From Albugo candida (Eukaryota; Oomycota; Peronosporomycetes; Albuginales): a DNA stretch of 64,000 bases. This document shows, piece by piece, positions 1-10,778 of the stretch. Position 1 is the first letter of the stretch; every line of letters starts with the position of its first letter. Below the pieces are notes generated by a model, which saw nothing but the letters and a program-made list of their open reading frames with translations, made no database searches and was not told where the DNA came from. The translations under genes and the position numbers were made by a program. Where the stretch lies: NCBI GenBank assembly GCA_040437565.1, contig JBDOQK010000001.1, positions 806,001-870,000 of the forward strand. Reading direction: 5' to 3'.

Positions 1-1428
1 CGGAATAGCGGCTACCAGTGGCGAATTATAGTGGGATTGACACTACTTGTGTTATCCTACATCCTCCGTGTCGCAATTATACGATTCACGCTTCAGTTAA
101 TGCGCAGAGCTGTTCCGAAAGGTGTCGTTTATATCAAAGAATTCGAACATAATTTGACACAGCCACTTTCGTGGGTTTTATTTGTTCTCCTTACTTGGTT
201 ATGCATCTACTTGATGAGATTGAGATTTCTGTTAAGAATTGACTCAAGTACACTTGTCAGTATCATTACTTTAGCGCTTAGCGTTCCTCTCATATGGACT
301 GTCATCAATCTCTGCAAATACGTTACTTGGGTCAGCTAAAAGCGTTTTCCTACACTTTTCCTACAGCTGATAATAGTCGCTTTTCTTCAGGTAGTTATTC
401 GAATACAAGGATGGAATCGATCAGCTTCTCTCCACAACGACGATTATAGTCGTATCATGGTACTGACCGAATGCATAACGGTAGGCAAATTGCGTATACA
501 TTCGATGTAAATATACTAATCCTCGCTTAGGTGATTCGACTCATTTTAGTCGCCGTCGTTGTCTCCTCCTGCATTCTCGACGAACTTGGCCAAATCACGC
601 ACTATAATACCGCAGAAGTTTCCACAGTTGCTGGTATCATGATAGAAGTGATCATGTTATTGGGCGGATACTCTTGGGTAATCACATTCTCTCCTCTTCG
701 AGACTGATCGGTAACCCTTCTCTTTACAGGCGTCAAATATAATCGGAGGATTGATCGTTTTGATCGATGAACCTCTTAAGAAAGGCTCTTGTGTGTCGTT
801 CCAAAAGTATCAGGGTGTAGTGGAAAGCTTACAATTACAATCATTCTCTGTGAGGCAATATGATAAGAGCTTGGTTTACGTGCCCAATGGAATTCTAATG
901 GATAATCTTGTCGAAATTCACACCGATTTTCTCGAACAACAATGTCGTCTCTTCGTTCATTGTCATCCCACCACTAATACTTCGGCTATGAGGCAACTTG
1001 TCCAAAGTATTGATTACGCTTTGCAACAACGAAAAGGAAGGAGATATAAGGAGCCTTCCAAAAAGTTATGGACGGCGTTGAAGCGTGGTCGTACGCTAGG
1101 GGAACTTCGTACAAGCTTGATGGTTAAGTGGGCAAGTGAGAAAGAAGAGGATCAAACTCCGCAGCATCGATTTTGGGTAACCATCGTCGACGCATATACG
1201 ATAGAGGTTGTATATTACATATTTCGCCATAATCAGAAAGCGTTTATGGCTGAAAAGACCGAGGTATTGCCTTTGAAATGGAAGGCATGCATTTTGATGA
1301 TTTATCTACTCCATCAGGTTCTCTTGGAGATCACGACAATTATTCAACAGCTTGGTGTTCGTCTCGATGACGATGCATATTGCTCAAGGTCGCATGAAAA
1401 ACGACTAGCATCGAAAGCTGAAGATTAA
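1..1428 (+). CDS. MscS-like mechanosensitive channel A (5' end outside window)
   Basis: Likely a membrane ion channel of the MscS family that releases solutes when the membrane is stretched. The first visible exon reads in from the window edge and is rich in hydrophobic segments. After three short introns (about 322-390, 481-530, 678-729) comes the MscS core: GGLIVLIDEPLKKG, then VYVPNG in the beta domain. A fourth intron, 1264-1317, is 54 bases with no stop in frame, so a naive translation runs through it; removing it joins EKTE to VLLEITTIIQQLG, which matches the equivalent junction of the neighbouring paralogue. It is convergent with that paralogue, with about 25 bases between the stops. 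The N-terminus is missing. Family is clear; subcellular membrane and gating are unknown. Confidence 0.82.
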
Positions 1429-1453
1429 TCTCCTCGTGGCATGTTGAACGATA

Positions 1454-2665
1454 TCATTTGAGCTCTTTAACCAAAATGCCGAATGTTTGCAATTGGTGGA
1501 TCAGGCAAAAGTTGATCTGTCGTGTGGTCAGAATCAACGCTCACTAGATGCAAATAGAATGTTTACCTGGGTTTTAGCGGCTTCATAGGATCCAAAATTC
1601 CCATGTCGAAGTGTAACTTCAATCATAACTGTATCAAGCGAGCGCAAACGAATGGAAATCCGATCCAGATTTTTTTCTTCGGTGTCCTCCATCTCCTCAG
1701 AGCGACTTGATCGTTCTTCATTTTCGGCAATGAGCAAGCCCAACTGTGATCGTAAAGCATCCATGAATTCATTCAAGACTCCATTCGACAGCCTACTCGA
1801 AACTCGCAAAATCTTCGTACACGTAATTGTATCTGTTGTTCGCGTTTGGCTGGTTTGAGTGAAATTGGCAAAAATCCCATTTGGAACATAAATGTGTGAC
1901 CCATCACGACAACGTATTGTCGTGCGATTGAGAGAGATCTTTTCCACGATCCCGCAGATGTTCTGAGAGTGACATAAGCTTCCGATTCGAAGCGGTTCTG
2001 CGAATATAATAAACAATCCGGACGCCACATTTTTCAGCTACACAGCGTCTATCAACGTTCATGCATCATGTAAGCTGTCGATATCGCATACCACTGAAAA
2101 TCCACTGAAAAACGCAACGAGAATGAGAAGCAGAATCGCTTCGACTAGTAAAAATTCAGCCATTTCGACCGATAAGAAAAATATATAAAAAACTTCCACA
2201 GCGACGGCGATGCCACATAGAAACGTAATGGTTTGAGTGATTATAAAAATTATGTTTTCGTTGCGATCTCTGTCTTGATCCCATTCAAAATAGCGCACCA
2301 GCACCTGGAACACAGCCGTCAGCGGGCCGATCGATAAAAAAAGTCATTTTTACATTTGTGATGACTTTGCGGGCAGAAAATGTGACTAATACTATTGGTA
2401 TCGCCACTATGTACACAATTATCTTCAAAACAATAGATTTTACGCCAAGGTTGAGTACAAATCGAGCATTGCAATAGAATGAAACAGTCACAAAAAGCCA
2501 TGCGAGATGCGTCGCCATGTGCTTTCTGACGTCTGCAATCCATGGAAATCGCTTGCCGAGGCGGTTATCAAGTGTCCGCAATAATAGGATTAACAGTGGA
2601 TGACCCACTACATACGAAAGAACGGCACAAACAGCGCTGACAACTACACGCCATAAGTATCTCAT
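1454..2665 (-). CDS. MscS-like mechanosensitive channel B
   Basis: A second MscS-family channel, paralogous to the gene it converges on. Predicted exons on the minus strand are 2665-2354, 2304-2092, 2037-1567 and 1516-1454, with introns of 49, 54 and 50 bases. Splicing gives GFSVLKNVASGLFIIFAEPLRIG, the pore-lining helix and start of the beta domain, then HIYVPNGIF. The last exon restores a C-terminal helix ending in LVKELK that the unspliced frame lacks. Several hydrophobic segments precede the core. The ATG at 2665 lies about 116 bases from the divergent phosphatase start, so both probably share a promoter region. Strong family call; regulation is not visible. Confidence 0.82.
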
Positions 2666-2781
2666 TTGGAGCTCTGCATATCGGCATTATGATTGGTTTT
2701 AATCCTTTTATGGTAGGGACGTCATTGGCTAAAAGATACGGTTCAACGAGTTGTGAAATACGGTACATTGCTGTTGTTTGA

Positions 2782-4380
2782 ATGTTCAGAATAAATTTGT
2801 CGAAGGTTCTAATGACCGTACTGGCAGTTGCGACGCTCGGAGCGATAGTTTGGATCTCATCGATTACATTCAATCGATTCAGACAAAATTACGACCAGAC
2901 ATCTGATTATGCACAACTTGATCCTCCGCTCCTAATCCATTTGGCCTTGTATGATGACACACGAATATCTTCAGACTTGACTGGAAACGGAATGACGGTC
3001 TCGTGGGTGACAAAACAAAGTCTCATGAGCCCATCCGTAGTCCAATTTGGGCTAGAGCTGTCTCGATTGTCTGAGAAAATAGTATCGAGTCAAAAATGCG
3101 AACGATATTCATTCTGTGACTATCGCTCTCCTTGTTTTCATCACGTTACCATTCCAGCCAGAAGCTTGTCACCAGGAACAATGTACTATTGTATGCTTAC
3201 ATACCCTCCGATATCGTGGTACTCGTGAATAATCTGTATACATCAATATTTTAGATCGATGCGGGAACGAAGCTTCCGGGTGGAGTGAGGTGAGAACTTT
3301 TACTATACCAATGGCTATTGGGAACACAAAATCGGCGGTGTTCGCTCTGATCGGTGATCTCGGGTACAAAATATCATTAGAAATATCTCACGCGGCCACT
3401 GATTCGTCAAAATTTGCAGCCAAACCGAGTTTTCTCAGCGAACGCTCCAGTACATTGCAAGTCGTAAAAAGGAGCTCACAGCCATATTTCATGCAGGTAC
3501 ATTTTAGTCCGTTCTGTTCTCATGTTCTTATCACGGTTGAGTAGGAGACCTTTCGTACGCAGATAGCGATCAACCTCGATGGGATTCTTGGGCCAAGCTG
3601 ATTGAACCAATTGCGTCCGAAATTCCATGGTATCAAACCGCGCGATAATCATCACGCAATTGAACCACCAGTCTGCTCTATTGTAGGATGGTTGCTTCTG
3701 GAAACCACGAGAAAGAAACGCCGTGCAAGTCGAAGACCGACCCATTTATTTCATATCAAAATCGCTTTCGAATGCCTTACATCAATGAGCCAAATTCGTT
3801 GCAAGAGCGGAATCTATACTACGGGATTCGTGTTGGTATGACCCATTTCATAATCTTATCTCCCTATATCGATACAACAAAAAACTCATCCCAATATCGT
3901 TGGCTCGAGGAAGAGCTTCGTCGAGTCAATCGGGCTCTTACGCCTTGGATTTGCGTTTTGATGCACGGTCCTTGGTACAACAGTAATACGGCACATCAAA
4001 ATCGGAATGAACCTCATTTCGAAATGAAAAGGAACATGGAATCATTGCTCTATCATAACAGAGTCGATCTTATCATCAGCGGTCATGTCCACGCTTACGA
4101 GCGATCGCTCCCCGTCTGGAACGAGCAAGTCCAGTTGGATGGAATCGTGTATGTTGTGGTTGGAGATGGTGGAAATCGTGAAGGTTTAGCCTCTTCGTTC
4201 TTACAGCCAGCTCCAAAATGGTCCGCTTTTCGTAAAGCGCTCTATGGTTATATTTTATGGAATGTGACCAATCAAACACACGCTGCGCTAGAATGGTACG
4301 CGCACAATGGGGAAGGAGCTCAATTAGAGGACGTGTTTTGGATTCAAAGCACAAAATTTAGAGTCACACAGAATGCGTAG
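2782..4380 (+). CDS. Purple acid phosphatase (membrane-anchored or secreted)
   Basis: A dinuclear-metal phosphoesterase that hydrolyses phosphate monoesters. Five exons are predicted: 2782-3190, 3255-3363, 3420-3496, 3545-3629 and 3687-4380, giving about 457 residues. Spliced in this way it shows all the family metal-ligand blocks in order: GDLGQTE, GDLSYAD, GNHE, VLMHGPWY and SGHVHAYER. Without splicing, the second block falls outside the open frames. A hydrophobic stretch at residues 7-27 suggests a signal anchor. The C-terminal part includes a VVVGDGGNREG segment typical of plant-type enzymes. A role in scavenging host or environmental phosphate is likely from the family but not shown here. 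Confidence 0.88.
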
Positions 4381-4495
4381 CTTGTAGGAATAAGAAATAC
4401 AAAGGATTGCACGCTACCAATGTGATAGGTCCCTTTGCGCCTACAACAATTTCACTCTTTGATCACTGGTTATTACCGTACCTCGCAAAAACGAG

Positions 4496-6314
4496 ATGAA
4501 ATGGGTCATTCCGTCGCCCGATGCGGTCACTTTGGGTGAGATAGATGGCGAATTGGTGCACTCATACCCGTACAAACGGACGCAGAAATTTCCAAGCAAC
4601 CTACCAGTGATTCCACATACGAAAATATCTTCCAACGCTGCAATTCACCCGCATAAACGAAATAGTTCAGCTTCTCAATATTCTCAAGCAAGTACCTTAG
4701 ACGATAAAGCAAGTTGTCTCACAGAGACCCTTGGAGCTTTACAGTGGTTAAGAATATTACTGTGGGAAGATAAAGACGTTTGTATCTTGAAGCTAACTAA
4801 TTTATATGATCGCTGTATCGCCAATCTATCCAATTTCATTACAGCCATTTCGAAACAATTTCAAGAACAAAAGGAAGAAACTCTGAAATCAAAAGCGAAT
4901 AAATTCGCTTTCGTGCAAACGGATGAAACAATTCAATCAATTCATTTTCATTCTCATAATTCATGTTTAGCCGTTGCCCAATGCGATGGCGTTGTATCCT
5001 TTTACGACGTGCTATCAGGCGCTTGGGATAAACGAGTGCTCACCCACGAAAACCACACCATTTTTGGCATTGCATGGTGTCTTGTGCCTGATGGGACGCT
5101 TGCAGTAGCGAGCAGGTACGCCTCAATACTCACACTAATTCAACAGCCTTCTCATTTTTCTGAGTAGCGGAGGGATTTATCTCTGGAAAGTCTCATCGAT
5201 TCGATCACAAGAGTGTAAGTCCAATGATTGAAATATTATTAGAGAAAACTCAAGTTGATTGTAGTGCCTCAATTGCTGACGATCCTCTCGCATCCAATTG
5301 AGTCCAAGTACGATAATCTGAGTTGGGACGCCGATGGAAGGTACTCAAACTTTCCATACGCCTGCGATGAGTAACGTATCTTTCTGTAGTATGCTTGCAG
5401 CGGTCGTGAAAGGCTCCAGACAAATTCATATCTTTGATGTTATCACATTACGACGGACGGAATTGCATTGCTCAGAGTGTCCAACCACCGTTTGTTGGTC
5501 TCCTCGTGGAGATTTTTTACTTTGCACTACGAGGTACACGATTGAATTATCACGCAGATGGTTTCTCACGAGGAAATTAGTAAACGTGTTTTGTTGTGGG
5601 AAACTCATTCGTGGACTCAAGAAATTTGGGATATTGAGGGAACTGTTCGTATTTGTTTGTCGTGAGTACCAAACGGATTCTAAGTTCTGAGTCAGTGCGC
5701 ACTTTGGACGTCAAATGGCGAATCACTTCTGATTGCCGATCGAAATCAATTCATATATCGCTATGCGTTCCATGGGGCTGCTCCGACTTTCGGTATTGTG
5801 AGTTGTTTTATGTCGACTCTCGCTGATCCATTCATAGACGCAGAGATGGTGGCGCCTCCATTTGATTTCTCGGAGCAGATTGTGAGGAGCACGGGACCGG
5901 TGTCACAGTAGGTTATCTAAATATGCCGCGGATCAGTTTTAAGATACAATTTGAAGGAAAATTGGTGGAGAGATAATAAAAATGGCCTGGGATCCAACTG
6001 GTCAGCGGATAGCGGTGGTATACGGTGCCACAAAATCTGGAAGTCAGGATCGAAGTGAGCTTGTTGCTATTTTTCAAGTTGGCTCGAAGCCCTTTATTAC
6101 GTTTACTGAAAGGTTTGTTTATTTACAAGCCATATAAAGTATGTGTTGTATTATTGATTTGCCAAATTCGGGCTGTAGCGGACTTATTCGAGGACCTTTA
6201 GGGAGCGGTGTGCCTTCAGATGTTGGATTTGCCGCTGATTATGAGCATGGAGCGCTTCTGAGCGTGGCATGGAGCAGTGGAATCATCACGTTTTATCCAT
6301 TTTTATTTTCATGA
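4496..6314 (+). CDS. ALADIN-type WD-repeat nucleoporin
   Basis: WD40-repeat protein resembling ALADIN (AAAS), a peripheral nuclear-pore component. The first exon (4496-5115) carries a non-WD N-terminus and the first repeats, with DVLSGAWDKRVLTHE close to the ALADIN signature. Further exons are joined by introns at 5116-5167, 5215-5264, 5341-5389, 5534-5580, about 5648-5699, 5805-5850, 5908-5956 and 6117-6179. Restored repeats include LSWDADGS, VCWSPRGDFLLCTT, KMAWDPTGQRIAVVYG and a final LLSVAWSSGIITFYP typical of the C-terminal blade. One junction (near 5650-5700) is uncertain because the best donor gives the wrong phase. The gene is one of the most intron-rich in the window. Confidence 0.78.
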
Positions 6315-6420
6315 AATAAAAAATTTAGCTGTCTTTTGGAAAATGTGAAGAATATTCAGAGAATAAACTCCAATTTCTACTGCGGGATTTGAAGCTTCAA
6401 AGCACAATTTGACACTCACA

Positions 6421-7017
6421 ATGCACATCCCACTTATTCTCATTTCGAATGTTGTTGTCAAAGCGCTCGCTGGTGTCTGCAACTCGACGCATTTTGCACC
6501 ACTGCAAGCAAGTTCAGGCAGCCTCAGCCAATGTGTCACCGGGAATAGCACCTCGACTCAAATATTGACGATTGCGACATGGGATGCTCCTCAGAAAAAA
6601 GCTTTTTGCAACCGTACCGCCTGTCAGCAGATGCTCATGCAATTGCGTGGTCATTACTTACCTCATTGCAGCCTCTCAGTTCGCGGCGATACAGACCTCA
6701 ATTCCACCATGACCCAATTCGCATCGACTTGTGGGCCTCTCGCATATACTTCAGTGATTACAACTCGAAACTCATCAATTTCTGTCAATGAAGGCAATGA
6801 GACCTCAGCATCGAGTAATTCTGAAGCAAGTGCAGCAAATGATGATGTTGGAGATAAATTATCATTCAATAATGAAGACATGCCTGATTCTCCATCCAAA
6901 AAGCCCAAGAAGACAAAAGATGCTTCTTCGGAAACCTCTTCCTCGGAAAGCTATCGCGTTTCTTTATTTCTAAGTGGCTTTATTTTCATCGTTTGTCAGC
7001 TATTTGTATCTGTGTAA
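6421..7017 (+). CDS. Elicitin-like secreted, probably GPI-anchored protein
   Basis: Oomycete elicitins are small secreted sterol or lipid carriers with six conserved cysteines. I start at the ATG at 6421, not the upstream TTG at 6409, because it directly precedes a hydrophobic signal peptide (MHIPLILISNVVVKALAG). The mature part has six cysteines in elicitin order: CNST, QCVT, FCNR, ACQQ, HCSL and TCG. It is followed by a Ser/Asn/Glu-rich stretch with a Lys-rich patch, then a hydrophobic C-terminus (SLFLSGFIFIVCQLFVSV), the arrangement of GPI-anchored elicitin-like proteins. About 198 residues. Several N-x-S/T sites suggest glycosylation. Convergent with the large coiled-coil gene. Ligand and host response are unknown. 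Confidence 0.75.
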   Translation: MHIPLILISNVVVKALAGVCNSTHFAPLQASSGSLSQCVTGNSTSTQILTIATWDAPQKKAFCNRTACQQMLMQLRGHYLPHCSLSVRGDTDLNSTMTQFASTCGPLAYTSVITTRNSSISVNEGNETSASSNSEASAANDDVGDKLSFNNEDMPDSPSKKPKKTKDASSETSSSESYRVSLFLSGFIFIVCQLFVSV

Positions 7018-7231
7018 TGGGCAATCAATTTCCTGCTTCTATCATTTTTTCCCAATACGCTCACTATTAACTGCTTGAAAACTTGATACAAATGACAAAA
7101 GTATTGAAATTCGCTTGTATTGACTGCTCCCTTATCAATATGTTACCGACAGTATCCCATGAGGCTCTAATTTATGAATCTCAGCAAGTGCTCACGAGGT
7201 CTATTCCCCAGTTGATACACTTCAAAACGTC

Positions 7232-10200
7232 TCAATAGGACTCAAAATTCGACCTTGCCGGCTCGTTTGTCTGCTGCATCCATATCCGTACAACATCGCT
7301 CAGCGATTTGTGTTTGTTTGACGGTGAGCGCTCAGACTGAAGTGTAGCTATCGCGACGTAAAACTGATCAAAATTCATCGCCATACCATTTGTTGAGTTC
7401 TGTGTCACGTAAGAAAAAACGCGTCTTGCAGTCTTTGCCAGTGCCTCGGGCGTTTTGTCGACGGGATCATAATGTAAGGCATCAATTTCACATACAAAAT
7501 TGCAAAAGGCTTCTTCGGTCAATCCGATTCGATCAGTTTGTATTGTGAAGGTCGCAGATGAGCTACCCGAATAATATTCAAACAACGGCCACAAAACCAT
7601 CTCAGCCTGAAGACCAACAATGCAGACCCGATGAGCATCCTGAATATCGCTTTCACCTAGAAAGCCTAGATTCATGAAAAAGTTGAGGATGATTTCTCGT
7701 GATGTGAGAATGACTGACGACTGTGGGCCTTTACCATGCAGTTTTACGCCACAAGCACCCAACAAAACCATAAAAGTATACTCGCTAAGCGGAACATCAC
7801 AGTCTCCACATACATTGCGAAATACTTGGTGAATAAACTCGAGTGATATATGATCTGGAAATAGCTTCAAATCCATCATCACCTTACACGCAGTGTCGAG
7901 AGACATACCGTAAGACTTATTGTCCAATTTCGCATAAGCGAACCATAGCTTCATCAAAGGACGTCGAAATGCAAGCCAGAGATCGTGGATTTGGGGCTGA
8001 TTTTTCCAGTCAGCATACGCTTGCGTATCGCACTGCGAAGGAGAACTGCTACAGCTCATATCAGATTTCATATTTTCGTCAGGCTGCAAATTGGCTTGCG
8101 AGTCGACATCCGGGTCTCTGGTCGTGAGGTCGTCGTTCTCAACCAGTGATGATCTGAGATTCGTTTCCTGTGATTCGTAAGATGAAGTTGGAGGATGGCG
8201 TTTGAGTGGTGATTCCTCCATGAATGTACGCTCCACGACCTCCGTTTCATGCTCCAACAGCGTCAGAAATTTCTCTTGATTTTGGAGTATTCCATCACTC
8301 AACCCATTCACCCATGAAGCTCTTGATGATAAAAACGTATTTTTTGTCCCGTTCGTACGCTCTCGAAAGCGTATACGAGTCATAGACGAGGTCGCAAGCA
8401 TCAATATGCTCGCCCAAAATTCAGTGATATTGGATTCTCTCGCGGGATCGGAAGCGAAAATCTCATTAACGAGCCCATTGAGAGCAACAAGATACTCAGT
8501 AAGGCTGATGTCGTTCGCGTTGGATGGAAGCCACGCTGTCAGTTTTTCTTGAAGCATTTCTGGAGATAAGGCTTTCAGTTTCACCAAAGAAGAAACCTGT
8601 AAGGTGGAAAGCATCGTCGCAAAGGAAATTCGGCACAGAGTTCCATCGGACGGAGAGGTGGAGATTTTTGCGTGCTGGAGAAATTGACGCAAATTATCAA
8701 TGCAAATGTCCTTGCTCAGAGAAACGAATGAATTTGGGAGAACGATATTATTCCACTCCAAAAGCTTCTCCAAACGGCTTTGAGCATTTGTATATCGTTC
8801 ATCCAGCCGTAGGAGTTCTTCCTCCAAGTCCAAAATACGCACTTCATCCCGGAGCACTTTTTTTGAAAGAGCTTCAATTGTGATTTTCTTATCGTTGCAA
8901 GAAAGTTGAGATCGCTCCAACTCTGTTCGTAATACGCGACTGCAGTCCTCCAGCGCTGTACATCGTTGTTCTCGTTCGGTAACGCTTTCTCGAGTCAGAT
9001 CCAGCTCGAGTTGAAGAGCTTTGACGGATTTACGGCTGGAAGTGTACGTTTGCCAAGCGCGAAGAAAGTGACGGAGAAATTGGTTCTCGGCTTTCTTGAG
9101 AACGCAAATAGTCAAAAATACGTTCTTCACGAGTCGAAGTTGATCGGCTTGTTTACTATTTTGTGCTTGAAGCTGAAAATCTTTCTGAAGCATCCCGTCC
9201 AATTGGGCCTCCAGCTTGCTTTTAGCTCGAGTGAGCAAGAAGACGCATTCTTTTGCATCGGTCAACTCGGTTCTGTGTGTGTCACATTCGGTCTTACTGT
9301 ATTCGAGTCTGATGGAAAGGGAGTTCTCCCGTAGGCGGTAAAAGGCTTTGTGCAGTTTTAGACTTTGCTGTCGGTGCCCAATTTTTGTCAATGTGGCATC
9401 TGCATCAGTGAGTTGACTCAGCTGAAGCTGACGCTGAGAAATATGGTCCTTAAAACGTCCAAATGCTCGTCTTTCTTGACGATATTTCCATCGAGTCAGA
9501 GTCATTGATAGCTGAGTGCATCCATTTTGCATTGATGAAGCCTGACTACCTCGTCTGGCTTCTCGAATTTGGTGATGCCATACGTTCTCTCTTTTTTCCC
9601 AATCGATTGAAATGGCTTGGATCTGAAGCTTCCGGAAGAAGCGAGCCATTGATCGGAGATAAAAAATGCGATATCTTTGAGCCAATTTATCAATACTTTG
9701 TCGTTTTACAATACGTGTGGCTCGTGAAATCATTCTCCAAGCTGTAAATGCACTACAACGTGTTTGCCTTTGCCGATTCCGTAACAACACTGAGTCGAAT
9801 TCCTCCTCTATTTTATTTCTCCAGCTTTTTTTACCGTTCCTGCTTAATTCTACGTTATTCTTGCCTGAATAGATCACAGCTTGCATCCCAGTGGTTTCCA
9901 AAGAATTATGCTGCTCGAGATGCATCTTGAAATTCGCTTCTGAACCTCCACCGGGCTCCGGGGTTCCGACTAAAAGGATCCTATCGTTGCTAAATTGATC
10001 ATGACGCAAAAGTGAGATTTCTAGACGTAATGAGGTCAGCAAAGTATCGAGTTGCCCGTCATCTGCGACCTCTAACGACTCAATTTGGGTCAGAAGATCG
10101 TCAAGCTTATAGGATCTCGACGATATCGTAGAAAGCGACCGGGCAAGCGATTCTTCTGCTTTCTTATATCGCACCCATATTTCTTCGCGTTTCTGATCGT

Positions 10201-10669
10201 CCAAAATGCTCTTATAGGTATTTGAAACATCGATATAGTCGGAAATACCACTTCTTTGAGAATCTTTCAAGTGTGAAAACTCGGAATCCGACTGAGAAGA
10301 ATTGGACATCTCGAGTTGAATAGGCTCCATAGCGACAAATGAAGAAGATCTGGCACTGCTCTGGGACTTGGTATCGATCTCATTGTCGCTTGAATCGCTT
10401 CCCATCTCGTCTTCATCCCCTTGCTCACTGTCAATGTCAAAACTATTCAAATGCATCGAATGACTGAATGGACGGACTTCGACTGGAGAAAGTGATCGGA
10501 TGATCATACTGCTAAATCGAGTGAGTGGGCTCGGAGGCCGTATTTGCTCCTGCAATTGCTCGATGTATTTTCCCGAAGATTCATATCGTCGCAAATGACT
10601 CAATTGCGGTCTACTCGATCGTTTATCAGGGCTTGCATTTGGTGTGGACAGAAAAGTATGCGAAAGCAT
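7232..10669 (-). CDS. Large coiled-coil protein with Sfi1-like Trp/Arg segments
   Basis: Single-exon gene of about 1145 residues; I start at the ATG at 10669 rather than the TTG at 10732. The N-terminal 200 residues are Ser-rich and acidic and probably disordered. Residues roughly 300-450 contain several Phe/Trp-x-x-W/R segments (AFTAWRMISRA, FYLRSMARFFRKL, LTRWKYRQERRAFGRF) that recall centrin-binding Sfi1-type repeats. About 200 residues of coiled coil follow. The C-terminal 300 residues have helical segments spaced like degenerate EF-hands (LWFAYAKLDNKSYGMSLDTACKVMM), without obvious calcium loops. I do not recognise a named family; a cytoskeletal or centrosome-associated role is only a guess from architecture. 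Confidence 0.7.
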   Translation of the reverse strand: MLSHTFLSTPNASPDKRSSRPQLSHLRRYESSGKYIEQLQEQIRPPSPLTRFSSMIIRSLSPVEVRPFSHSMHLNSFDIDSEQGDEDEMGSDSSDNEIDTKSQSSARSSSFVAMEPIQLEMSNSSQSDSEFSHLKDSQRSGISDYIDVSNTYKSILDDQKREEIWVRYKKAEESLARSLSTISSRSYKLDDLLTQIESLEVADDGQLDTLLTSLRLEISLLRHDQFSNDRILLVGTPEPGGGSEANFKMHLEQHNSLETTGMQAVIYSGKNNVELSRNGKKSWRNKIEEEFDSVLLRNRQRQTRCSAFTAWRMISRATRIVKRQSIDKLAQRYRIFYLRSMARFFRKLQIQAISIDWEKRENVWHHQIREARRGSQASSMQNGCTQLSMTLTRWKYRQERRAFGRFKDHISQRQLQLSQLTDADATLTKIGHRQQSLKLHKAFYRLRENSLSIRLEYSKTECDTHRTELTDAKECVFLLTRAKSKLEAQLDGMLQKDFQLQAQNSKQADQLRLVKNVFLTICVLKKAENQFLRHFLRAWQTYTSSRKSVKALQLELDLTRESVTEREQRCTALEDCSRVLRTELERSQLSCNDKKITIEALSKKVLRDEVRILDLEEELLRLDERYTNAQSRLEKLLEWNNIVLPNSFVSLSKDICIDNLRQFLQHAKISTSPSDGTLCRISFATMLSTLQVSSLVKLKALSPEMLQEKLTAWLPSNANDISLTEYLVALNGLVNEIFASDPARESNITEFWASILMLATSSMTRIRFRERTNGTKNTFLSSRASWVNGLSDGILQNQEKFLTLLEHETEVVERTFMEESPLKRHPPTSSYESQETNLRSSLVENDDLTTRDPDVDSQANLQPDENMKSDMSCSSSPSQCDTQAYADWKNQPQIHDLWLAFRRPLMKLWFAYAKLDNKSYGMSLDTACKVMMDLKLFPDHISLEFIHQVFRNVCGDCDVPLSEYTFMVLLGACGVKLHGKGPQSSVILTSREIILNFFMNLGFLGESDIQDAHRVCIVGLQAEMVLWPLFEYYSGSSSATFTIQTDRIGLTEEAFCNFVCEIDALHYDPVDKTPEALAKTARRVFSYVTQNSTNGMAMNFDQFYVAIATLQSERSPSNKHKSLSDVVRIWMQQTNEPARSNFESY

Positions 10670-10778
10670 TTGAGAGAATCGAAAGGCGCTACGAAAATCG
10701 CAAGTGGCAACCGTTACGGTTGAAAGAGTCAATATGTTTGTCTACAAAATATATCTTTAGATCGACTTCATAGAAACT

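Noticed and set aside
6409-6420. TTG start for the elicitin-like protein
   Set aside because: The ATG at 6421 directly precedes a good signal peptide; the upstream start would put polar residues before it.
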